Assembly (NCBI GenBank): GCA_003511785.1
Contig: DOIS01000209.1
Coordinates: 1-6,621 of the forward strand
Reading direction: 5' to 3'
Origin: Paracoccaceae bacterium
Lineage (GTDB): Bacteria > Pseudomonadota > Alphaproteobacteria > Rhodobacterales > Rhodobacteraceae
DNA length: 6,621 nt
Positions 1-5,128 of this stretch are shown here, piece by piece. The first letter of the stretch is position 1, and each line of letters begins with the position of its first letter. The notes under the pieces are model-generated. The model was not told the origin of the DNA. It saw nothing but the letters and a program-made list of their open reading frames with translations, and made no database searches. The translations under genes and the position numbers were made by a program.

Positions 1-97
1 ATTGGCCCATATCGCCAAGCGCATCGTCATGTGCGACCACCGTTTTGGCGACACCGATTATCATCTGGAGCGGTTCATTGCCCTCTCTGCCGCCTGA
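1..97 (+). CDS. C-terminal end of an unidentified protein (partial)
   Basis: The reading frame that begins at base 2 is open for 31 codons and ends with TGA at 95-97. Its last residues read HRFGDTDYHLERFIALSAA. The frame overlaps the start of the thioesterase gene by 20 nt, and such overlaps are typical of operons, which supports it being the real tail of an upstream gene. I do not recognise the family from so short a C-terminus. From its position it may belong to the same acyl-CoA-related operon as the two following genes, but that is inference only. Confidence 0.5.
   Translation, partial: LAHIAKRIVMCDHRFGDTDYHLERFIALSAA
67..70 (+). promoter_or_regulatory. Shine-Dalgarno site that decides the TTG start of the thioesterase
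   Basis: GGAG at 67-70 lies 7 nt before TTG at 78-80. The longer reading, from TTG at 45, has no comparable site and would add 11 residues that do not look like a hotdog N-terminus. The site lies inside the 3' end of the upstream gene, so the two are probably translationally coupled. Confidence 0.55.
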
Positions 98-494
98 CGG
101 AACGATCCGCGACGAGACCGGCAGCCAACGGCTGATCGGCTATGTCGTGGACCTCTCGGCGGGCGACGGGCGGGGACGCTGCCATCTGGATGTGGACGAG
201 CGGCATCTCAACCGCCACGAGATGTTGCATGGTGGCATCTCGACCACGCTGCTCGACAGCGCAATGGGCATGACGGCCACGCTGGCCTTCGATCCCGTGG
301 GGCTGTCGCCGGTGCTGACCGTGTCGCTGGCCACGAACTACATCGCACCGGCCGGACCGGGCCGCGTCACCGCGACCGGCGAGGTAGCCGGTCATGGCCG
401 CTCGGTCTGCCACGTGAGCGGCGAGTTGCGCGATGCCGAGGGCAGGCTCATCGCCACTGCGACCGGCGTCTTCAAACGGGTGCGCGGGAGGTGA
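78..494 (+). CDS. PaaI-family hotdog-fold acyl-CoA thioesterase
   Basis: A probable cytoplasmic thioesterase of 138 residues that would hydrolyse an acyl- or aryl-CoA to the free acid and CoA; the substrate cannot be read from the sequence. The length fits a single hotdog domain. The family signature is clear: Asn45, then LHGGISTTLLDSAMG at about residues 50-64, with the HGG turn (51-53) followed by Asp60 on the central helix, matching the PaaI/YbgC-type N...HGG...D arrangement. I chose the TTG at 78 because GGAG lies 7 nt upstream; no ATG precedes the signature. The stop (492-494) lies within the ribosome-binding region of the following acyl-CoA synthetase gene, so the two were probably cotranscribed. 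A housekeeping CoA-recycling role or part of an aromatic/fatty acid catabolic cluster are both possible. With the neighbouring synthetase broken, its partner reaction may be lost. Confidence 0.85.
   Translation: MPSLPPDGTIRDETGSQRLIGYVVDLSAGDGRGRCHLDVDERHLNRHEMLHGGISTTLLDSAMGMTATLAFDPVGLSPVLTVSLATNYIAPAGPGRVTATGEVAGHGRSVCHVSGELRDAEGRLIATATGVFKRVRGR
487..491 (+). promoter_or_regulatory. Shine-Dalgarno site that decides the synthetase start
   Basis: GGGAGGTGA around 486-494 closely matches the anti-Shine-Dalgarno complement. It sits 5 nt before GTG at 497. The GTG at 491 is part of this motif itself and so is a poor start. The site overlaps the thioesterase stop codon, giving translational coupling. 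Confidence 0.5.
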
Positions 495-496
495 GC

Positions 497-1640
497 GTGC
501 GCGTACATCACCTGCTCGACGCCCAGGTTGCGCATCGCCCGGATGCGCTCGCACTGAAGGAAAGCGCGGGGCCGGAATGGACCTGGTCCGATCTGCTGCT
601 GCGCCATAGCGAGACCGTGGCCGACGCGATCCGCGCGGTGGGGGTTGCGCCGACCAACCGGGTGATGATCGTAGGGCGAGAACTGTGTCGAGATGGTCGC
701 GGCGCTCTTCGCCTGTTACCGGCTTGGGGCGATCGCGGTGCCCGTCAACGCCCGCCTCACAGGGGCCGAGATCGCGCGTATCCGCGACCACGCCGCCCCT
801 GCCGCGATGCTGTTCACCACGCGTGTATCGCCGGATGCGGCGCGCCATGCGGCCGAGCATGGCGCGGACTCATTGGACGGCGAGCTGGCCGGTCTGGTCT
901 TCGCCGCTCGCGGCACAGACGATCCCGAACCGGGGGCCGGGGACGTGGCCGCGATGCTCTTCACCACCGGCACCACGGGCACGCCCAAGGGGGTGATGCT
1001 GACCCATGCCAACCTCGCCTTCGCGGCCCGCGCCTCGGTGGATCGGCGTAGGATCACACAGGACGACCTGATCTATGGCGTTTTGCCGATCAGCCATGTC
1101 TTCGGCCTGGCCTCGATCCTGACCGCATCGGTGCGGGCGGGTGCGGCGCTGTGGCTCGAGCCGCGCTTTTCGGCCGACCGGCTTTATGCCGCGTTGAACC
1201 AGGGGGTGACGCTGTTTTCCGGGGTGCCGCAGATGCACGCGCTGTTGATGCAATTCACCCGCGAGAGGGGCCATGATCGCCTGCCGGGGGGCACGCTGCG
1301 CTATGTCACCTCGGGCGGCGCGCCGCTCGATCCGGCGTGGAAGCGCAAGGCCGAAGCCTTCTATGGCCACGCGTTGCAGAACGGCTATGGCCTGACCGAG
1401 ACCACGGCGGGCGTCACCGTGACCACGAACCGGCTGGGGGACGAGGACATCCTGGCCTTCGTCATGGTGGCCGAGGGCGACGCGCCGGACGAGGCCGAGC
1501 TGCGCGCTTTCGTGGCCGAGCGGCTGGCGGGCTACAAGCGGCCTGCGCGCTATGTCTTCGCCACCAGCCTGCCGGCCGCGCCCACCGGCAAGATTCTCAA
1601 GCACCGGCTGCTCGAGGTGTTCGCCGACAGGCTGCGGTGA
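497..1640 (+). pseudogene. Acyl-CoA synthetase (AMP-forming, class I adenylate-forming), frameshifted and internally deleted
   Basis: An intact relative would activate a carboxylic acid to acyl-AMP and transfer it to CoA. The first 59 codons (497-673) read as a normal ligase N-terminus. One extra G in GGG at 674-676 then shifts the frame; removing it restores VGENCVEMVAALFACYRLGA, and the gene runs on in the other frame to TGA at 1638-1640. In that frame the nucleotide-binding motif TTGTTGTPKG is at 961-990, NGYGLTET at 1380-1403, and the C-terminal catalytic Lys of PTGKILKH at 1590-1592. The segment normally found between these last two, with the GWFRTGD motif, hinge region and GR.KE motif, is missing: the reading passes from TTNRLGDED straight to ILAFVMVAEGD at about 1446-1451. 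The repaired product would be 380 residues against about 500 for the family. Two independent lesions make a true pseudogene likelier than a sequencing error. The substrate cannot be assigned. Confidence 0.85.
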
Positions 1641-1645
1641 CGGCG

Positions 1646-1669
1646 CCAAGAGTTTTCAGAAACTCTTGG
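1646..1669. terminator. Perfect 10-bp hairpin downstream of the synthetase pseudogene
   Basis: CCAAGAGTTT (1646-1655), loop TCAG, AAACTCTTGG (1660-1669). It begins 5 nt after the stop of the + strand pseudogene and is AT-rich in a GC-rich setting. No clean T-run follows, so termination could rely on the T-rich stem arms or on the adjoining second hairpin. It lies between converging genes and probably serves the + strand operon. Confidence 0.6.
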
Positions 1670-1671
1670 GC

Positions 1672-1693
1672 CAAAATTCTTCGAAGAATTTTG
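1672..1693. terminator. 22-bp perfect palindrome downstream of rpe
   Basis: CAAAATTCT (1672-1680), TCGA, AGAATTTTG (1685-1693) is a perfect self-complementary sequence. It starts 6 nt beyond the rpe stop when read on the - strand and ends in TTTTG there, which fits an intrinsic terminator for rpe. Because it is symmetric it can also act on + strand transcripts. A DNA-binding palindrome is the alternative. Confidence 0.65.
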
Positions 1694-1699
1694 CGAGCC

Positions 1700-2386
1700 T
1701 CAGGCGTAGACGCCCAGGGCCGCCTCGCGGATCGCCTTGATGTTGCGGCCATAGGTGGCGGGGTCGTCCACAGACCCGCCCCGGAACACCGCCGAGCCCG
1801 CGACCAGCACATCGGCCCCGGCCTGCTTGACCAACGGTGCGGTCTCGGGATCGACACCGCCGTCGATCTCGATCTCGATGGGGCGGTCGCCGATCATCTC
1901 GCGCAGCCGGGCGATCTGCGCGATCTGCGAGCGGATGAACTTCTGCCCGCCGAAGCCCGGGTTCACCGTCATCACGCACACGAGATCGCACAGGTCCAGG
2001 AGCGGCGCGGCAGCCTCGACCGGAGTGCCGGGGTTCAGCGCCAGCCCCGCCTTGCAGCCCGCCCCCCGGATCGCCTGGAGCGTGCGATGGGTATGCGGCC
2101 CGGCCTCGAGATGCGCGGTGATGAAATCGGCGCCGGCCTCGGCGAAGGCGTCGATATAGGGGTCCACCGGGGCGATCATCAGGTGCACGTCCATCACCGT
2201 CCTGACATGCTTGCGGATCGCCTTGACCAGCGGCGGGCCGAAAGTGAGGTTCGGCACGAAATGCCCGTCCATCACGTCCACATGCACCCAGTCGGCGCCC
2301 TGCGCTTCGATGGCGGCGATCTCGCGGCCGAAATCGGCGAAATCGGCGGAGAGGATGGAGGGGGCAATCTTGACGGTTCGGGTCAT
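1700..2386 (-). CDS. rpe: Ribulose-phosphate 3-epimerase
   Basis: Interconverts D-ribulose 5-phosphate and D-xylulose 5-phosphate in the cytoplasm, in the non-oxidative pentose phosphate pathway (and the Calvin cycle in autotrophs). The 228-residue product has the full set of family motifs on a TIM barrel: IAPSILSADF (7-16), HVDVMDGHFVPNLTFGP (35-51), DVHLMI (66-71), VMTVNPGFGGQKF (138-150), IEIDGGV (172-178) and a phosphate-binding AGSAVF near 196-201. The expected metal ligands and acid/base residues are present as His35, Asp37, His68 and Asp175. The start is the ATG at 2386-2384, with GGAG at 2396-2393 on the - strand, 6 nt upstream; a longer in-frame reading to 2491 adds no family-like sequence. 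Transcription is away from the phosphoribosyltransferase and toward the synthetase pseudogene. No linked carbon-fixation genes are visible, so the housekeeping role is the safer reading. Confidence 0.97.
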   Translation of the reverse strand: MTRTVKIAPSILSADFADFGREIAAIEAQGADWVHVDVMDGHFVPNLTFGPPLVKAIRKHVRTVMDVHLMIAPVDPYIDAFAEAGADFITAHLEAGPHTHRTLQAIRGAGCKAGLALNPGTPVEAAAPLLDLCDLVCVMTVNPGFGGQKFIRSQIAQIARLREMIGDRPIEIEIDGGVDPETAPLVKQAGADVLVAGSAVFRGGSVDDPATYGRNIKAIREAALGVYA

Positions 2387-2607
2387 GGCGGGCTCCGGTC
2401 TGGGGGTCTGGGCGCTATCTAGGGGGTCTTGGGCGTCAGGGGAAGTGACGCGTTCGAATTGGCGTCCTGTCCGCGTCCCTAGGCCGGTCACGGAGGGCTC
2501 TGTCCGCTCGGATCACTGGCGCGGACAATGGCCTCGCGACAAGCCGCGATCTGGCGCGGCGTGCGGTGGTCTGGCATGATCGGGGAAGGTCATGCAGGGA
2601 GGCGCCG
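2387..2607. promoter_or_regulatory. Divergent intergenic region between rpe and the phosphoribosyltransferase
   Basis: These 221 nt must hold the promoters of two diverging genes. A direct repeat, GGGGGTCTGGGCG (2402-2414) and GGGGGTCTTGGGCG (2422-2435), is spaced 20 nt apart, close to the rpe start. A 7-mer TGTCCGC occurs at 2468-2474 and 2501-2507 and as its inverse GCGGACA at 2521-2527. For rpe, a weak - strand -10-like TAGATA lies just upstream of the ribosome-binding site, but no good -35 box accompanies it, so I do not call exact promoters. Confidence 0.4.
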
Positions 2608-3231
2608 ATGTTCCGGGACCGGGCCGAGGCGGGGGAGCGACTGGCAGAGGCGGTGGCGCGCGCCGCGCCGCGCGATCCGGTGGTGTTGGCGCTGCCGCGC
2701 GGCGGCGTGCCGTTGGGCCGGGCCGTGGCCGCGCGGCTGGGCGCGCCTCTGGACCTGGTCTTCGTGCGCAAGATCGGCGTGCCGGGCCAGCCGGAAATCG
2801 CGGCCGGGGCGCTGGTGGACGAGATCGAGGTCTTCAACGAGGACGTCCTGCGGGCCGAGGGCCTTGACCGCGCCGAGTTCCGCGACCAGATCGACCGGCT
2901 GCGTGCCGAGAATGCCGCGCGGCGGGGCCGCTATGGCTGTGCGCCGCTGCCGGTGGCAGGCCGGACCGCCATTCTGGTCGATGACGGGATCGCCACCGGT
3001 GCCTCGATCCGCGCCGCGCTGCGGGCGACGCGTGCGGCAGGCGCGCGCGCGGTCTGGATCGCCGTGCCCGTCGGCCCGGCCGAGACGGTCGCGGAACTCG
3101 GGCGCATGGCCGACCGGGTGATCTGCCTCGAGCAGCCCCTGCCGTTCCGGGCCGTGGGACTGCATTACCGCGATTTCGGGCAGGTCTCGGATGCGGAGGT
3201 GATCGACCTCTTGCGCGACCGGCCGGTTTGA
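2608..3231 (+). CDS. Phosphoribosyltransferase-domain protein (type I PRTase fold)
   Basis: A 207-residue cytoplasmic protein of the type I phosphoribosyltransferase fold. The PRPP-binding loop is unmistakable: AILVDDGIATGAS at residues 121-133, with two acidic residues followed by G-I-A-T-G. Upstream are ALPRGGVPLG (28-37) and RKIGVPGQPEIAAGAL (54-69), which mark the uncharacterised PRTase group that sometimes occurs joined to a hydrolase domain; no such fusion is present here. The substrate is unknown for this group, so binding of PRPP is a family inference and the acceptor is open. The start is ATG 2608, with GGGAGG at 2597-2602 and a 5-nt spacer; the in-frame GTG at 2566 lacks such a site. 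A hairpin follows the stop directly, then ytoQ 66 nt later, so the two may be separately or jointly transcribed. Confidence 0.88.
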   Translation: MFRDRAEAGERLAEAVARAAPRDPVVLALPRGGVPLGRAVAARLGAPLDLVFVRKIGVPGQPEIAAGALVDEIEVFNEDVLRAEGLDRAEFRDQIDRLRAENAARRGRYGCAPLPVAGRTAILVDDGIATGASIRAALRATRAAGARAVWIAVPVGPAETVAELGRMADRVICLEQPLPFRAVGLHYRDFGQVSDAEVIDLLRDRPV

Positions 3232-3255
3232 GCCGCGCGGGCTGGCCAGCGCGGC
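3232..3255 (+). terminator. 7-bp GC hairpin after the phosphoribosyltransferase stop
   Basis: GCCGCGC (3232-3238) pairs with GCGCGGC (3249-3255) around a 10-nt loop that is itself largely palindromic (GCTGGCCAGC overlaps it). It begins at the first base after the stop codon. No T-run follows, so it could be a weak terminator, an RNA-stabilising structure, or chance in GC-rich DNA. Confidence 0.3.
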
Positions 3256-3297
3256 GCATTCGCGCTAGGCCGGGGCGCAACAAGAGGAGAGACGCGG

Positions 3298-3747
3298 ATG
3301 ACATTGACCGTTTACCTGTCCGGCGAGATCCACACCGACTGGCGAGACCGGATCATCGAGGGCGCGAGCGAACTCGACGTGATCTTCTCGGGTCCCGTCA
3401 CCGACCATGCCGCCAGCGACGATTGCGGCGTCGCGATCCTGGGGACCGAGGCAGACAAGTTCTGGCACGACCGCAAGGGCGCGCAGCTCAACGCGATCCG
3501 CACCAGGCGTGGGATCGAACAGGCCGATATCGTCGTGGTTCGGTTCGGCGAGAAATACCGCCAGTGGAACGCGGCCTTCGACGCGGGCCAGGCCAGCGCG
3601 CTGGGCAAGTCGCTGATCGTGCTCAGCCTGCCCGAGCATCAACACGCGCTCAAGGAGGTGCACGCCGCGGCCAACGCGGTGGCCGAACGCCCCGAGCAGG
3701 TGGTCGAGATCCTGCGCTACGTGCTGGAGGGCACCTTGCCGGGCTGA
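3298..3747 (+). CDS. ytoQ: YtoQ-family protein (nucleoside 2-deoxyribosyltransferase-like)
   Basis: A 149-residue cytoplasmic protein that I place in the YtoQ family, named after the Bacillus subtilis protein and related in fold to nucleoside 2-deoxyribosyltransferases. Its biochemical role is not established to my knowledge. Family marks are TVYLSGEIHTDWRDRI (4-19), FSGPVTDHAASDDCG (30-44) and NAIRTRRGIEQADIVVVRFG (65-84), then WNAAFDAGQASALGKSLIV (90-108). In true deoxyribosyltransferases a catalytic Glu sits in the last segment; here the comparable position appears to be Asp95, so transferase activity should not be assumed. The start is ATG 3298 with GAGGAG at 3284-3289, about 8 nt upstream. 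The length fits the family. It lies downstream of a PRPP-binding protein, which hints at nucleotide or base handling, but that is inference. Confidence 0.88.
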   Translation: MTLTVYLSGEIHTDWRDRIIEGASELDVIFSGPVTDHAASDDCGVAILGTEADKFWHDRKGAQLNAIRTRRGIEQADIVVVRFGEKYRQWNAAFDAGQASALGKSLIVLSLPEHQHALKEVHAAANAVAERPEQVVEILRYVLEGTLPG

Positions 3748-3750
3748 GCG

Positions 3751-3779
3751 CGCGAGGCTCTGGACGGAGCCGCGATTTT
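3751..3779 (+). terminator. Candidate intrinsic terminator of ytoQ
   Basis: GGCTC (3756-3760) pairs with GAGCC (3767-3771) around the loop TGGACG, and CGC (3751-3753) extends the stem with GCG (3772-3774) across a 2-nt bulge. ATTTT follows at 3775-3779. It lies 4 nt after the ytoQ stop codon. The stem is imperfect and the T-run short. Confidence 0.4.
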
Positions 3780-3797
3780 CGGAACAGGATCAGGCAG

Positions 3798-3816
3798 CCC
3801 GGCGCACCGGGATTTT
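3798..3816 (+). terminator. Second terminator-like hairpin between ytoQ and the channel gene
   Basis: CCCGG (3798-3802), loop CGCA, CCGGG (3807-3811), then ATTTT to 3816. It is only 4 nt before the ribosome-binding site of the channel gene, so it could also act in the 5' leader by limiting ribosome access or read-through from ytoQ. The sequence following it repeats the one following the preceding hairpin. Confidence 0.35.
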
Positions 3817-3836
3817 GAACAGGAGTCATTCGCACG

Positions 3837-4643
3837 ATGGAAAACGTGATTGTCGAAACCGGCGGGGTCTGGCCGCTCTTGCTGAACGTGGTCAAGGCGG
3901 TCGTCGTCCTCGTTCTGGGCTGGATCGGCGCCGGTTGGCTGGCAGGCCTGGTGCGGCGCAAGATCAATGCGACGCCGCAGATCGACCCGACGCTGGGCAA
4001 TTTCGTCGCGAGTGCGGTGAAATGGGTGATCCTGGCCTTCGTCGTGGCCGCCGTTCTGAACCTGTTCGGCATCCAGACCACCAGTATCGTTGCGGTCCTG
4101 GGCGCGGCGTCGCTCGCCATCGGCCTGGCGCTTCAGGGCACGCTGAGCGATCTGGCCGCGGGGGTGATGCTCGTGATGTTCCGCCCCTACCGGGTGGGGC
4201 AATATGTCGATATCGGCGGCACGGCAGGCACGGTGAAAGAGATTTCGCTGTTCACGACCGAGCTGACCACGCCCGACAATGTCCAGATCATCGTGCCCAA
4301 CGGCCAGGCCTGGGGCTCGATCATCACCAATTACTCGGCCCATGACACGCGGCGTTGCGACCTGACCTTCGGCATCGATTACAACGACGACGCGAACAAG
4401 GCGATGCAGATCATTCTCGATGAGGCCAAGGCCGACGGACGCGTGCTGGACGAACCGGAGCCCTGGGTGCGGGTGACCAACCTCGGGGACAGCTCGGTCG
4501 ATCTGACCGCGCGGCTCTGGTGCAAGGCGGCGGATTACTGGGACCTGAAATTCGCCCTGACGCTGGCGGTGAAACAGGCGTTCGACGCCCAGGGCATCTC
4601 GATCCCCTATCCGCATACCGTCGAGATCAAGCGCGAAGGCTAG
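3837..4643 (+). CDS. MscS-family small-conductance mechanosensitive channel
   Basis: An inner-membrane channel expected to open under membrane tension and release solutes during osmotic downshock, working as a homoheptamer in the characterised family member. The 268 residues are close to the 286 of Escherichia coli MscS and show the same order: TM1 at about 12-38, TM2 at about 60-79, and the pore-lining TM3 at about 84-115 with its Gly/Ala-rich face (LGAASLAIGLALQGTLSDLA). Then follow FRPYRVGQYVDIGGTAGTV of the beta domain and a C-terminal alpha/beta domain with PNGQAWGSIITNYS and FGIDYNDD. There is no long N-terminal extension and no extra ligand-binding domain, so it is the simple MscS type. 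The start is ATG 3837; AGGAG at 3821-3825 is 11 nt away, rather far, so initiation may be modest. It stands 89 nt after ytoQ with hairpins between and is probably its own transcription unit. Confidence 0.94.
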   Translation: MENVIVETGGVWPLLLNVVKAVVVLVLGWIGAGWLAGLVRRKINATPQIDPTLGNFVASAVKWVILAFVVAAVLNLFGIQTTSIVAVLGAASLAIGLALQGTLSDLAAGVMLVMFRPYRVGQYVDIGGTAGTVKEISLFTTELTTPDNVQIIVPNGQAWGSIITNYSAHDTRRCDLTFGIDYNDDANKAMQIILDEAKADGRVLDEPEPWVRVTNLGDSSVDLTARLWCKAADYWDLKFALTLAVKQAFDAQGISIPYPHTVEIKREG

Positions 4644-4662
4644 GGCTCCCGCGCCTCGTTGC

Positions 4663-4721
4663 CGCGCCCTTACGGGCGCGACGCCTCGGGTTGGGCCGGG
4701 CCGCGCGCCATGCGCGCGGCG
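4663..4721 (+). repeat. Two-hairpin 3' module, copy A (after the channel gene)
   Basis: Hairpin 1 is CGCGCCC (4663-4669), loop TTAC, GGGCGCG (4674-4680). After a linker containing GGTTGGGCC (4689-4697) comes hairpin 2: GCCGCGCGC (4700-4708), loop CAT, GCGCGCGGC (4712-4720). The module begins 19 nt after the channel stop codon. A related copy lies in inverted orientation at 5069-5128; the 33-nt right-hand part matches at 29 positions. It may be a terminator or mRNA-end stabiliser, or a REP-like repeat. No T-run follows. Confidence 0.65.
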
Positions 4722-4837
4722 GAATGGACGGATCGGGGTGGGGACTGAGTTTGCCGTTCGGGGCGATCTGGCCACGAGACGCGGGTGGCCGGCAAGACCG
4801 GGCGTCCTGGGGCATGCGGCCCCGGCATTGCTCTCGG

Positions 4838-4881
4838 CAAGACGATAACCCGCCCGGCCATCGTGCCGGAGGCTCGTCTTG
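4838..4881. other. Nested stem-loop in the non-coding gap
   Basis: CAAGACGA (4838-4845) pairs with TCGTCTTG (4874-4881). Inside it CCGGC (4854-4858) pairs with GCCGG (4865-4869) around the loop CATCGT. The two stems are separated by an unpaired stretch on each side (4846-4853 and 4870-4873), a shape seen in structured RNAs. There is no supporting promoter or terminator directly next to it, and chance pairing in GC-rich DNA remains possible. Confidence 0.3.
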
Positions 4882-5068
4882 GGCGCATACCGAACGCTTT
4901 CACGCCGATCACGGGCGAGGGCTGCCATGTGCGCGGTCTGACTGGCGAAATCTCCTCACGACGCGGAGCAGCCGCCGCGAGCCCGCCGGTTCCGGTGGTG
5001 TGCGTGTCCGGCTGAGGGCGGCTCGGGCCAGGGCTCGCGCGTAAACCCCGCTTTTCGCATCGGATAGA

Positions 5069-5128
5069 CGCCGCGCCCATTGGGCGCGGCCGGGCCCAAC
5101 CGCGGCGGTGCGGCCCCGAAGGGGGCCG
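5069..5128 (-). repeat. Two-hairpin 3' module, copy B (after ald)
   Basis: Read on the - strand: CGGCCCC (5128-5122), loop CTTC, GGGGCCG (5117-5111), a 9-nt linker, GGTTGGGCCC (5101-5092), then GCCGCGCCC (5090-5082), loop AAT, GGGCGCGGC... closing at 5078-5070. It follows the ald stop by 34 nt, in the same sense as the gene, just as copy A follows the channel gene. Stem differences from copy A are all paired changes. It is likely the ald 3' end structure, although there is no T-run. Confidence 0.65.

Noticed and set aside
75..860. Long - strand open frame (261 codons) opposite the thioesterase and synthetase
   Set aside because: It is Arg/Gly/His-rich without motifs, lies antisense to recognised domains, and is expected by chance in GC-rich coding DNA.
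693..1640. ATG at 693 as start of an intact 315-residue ligase
   Set aside because: It would lack the conserved N-terminus, which is found in the neighbouring frame just upstream, has no ribosome-binding site, and still lacks the hinge region. It is the second half of a broken gene.
1337..2422. 361-codon + strand frame across the synthetase end and rpe
   Set aside because: It is antisense to rpe, whose motifs and ribosome-binding site are clear, and out of frame with the synthetase; the composition is that of a shadow frame.
3717..4928. 403-codon - strand frame opposite the MscS channel
   Set aside because: The + strand frame has clear membrane segments and MscS motifs; the antisense reading is low-complexity and carries no family signature.
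4785..5015. 76-codon + strand frame in the non-coding gap
   Set aside because: It has no good ribosome-binding site, no motif and no recognisable family; it may be chance.
4670..5080. 136-codon - strand frame in the non-coding gap
   Set aside because: It runs through the hairpin modules at both ends, is Arg/Pro-rich and lacks motifs and a convincing ribosome-binding site. I cannot support it as a gene.
4663..5128. Inverted repeats as ends of an insertion sequence or MITE
   Set aside because: I found no flanking target-site duplication and no transposase remnant, and each copy sits in sense just after a gene, so a 3'-end element is the better reading. Not fully excluded.
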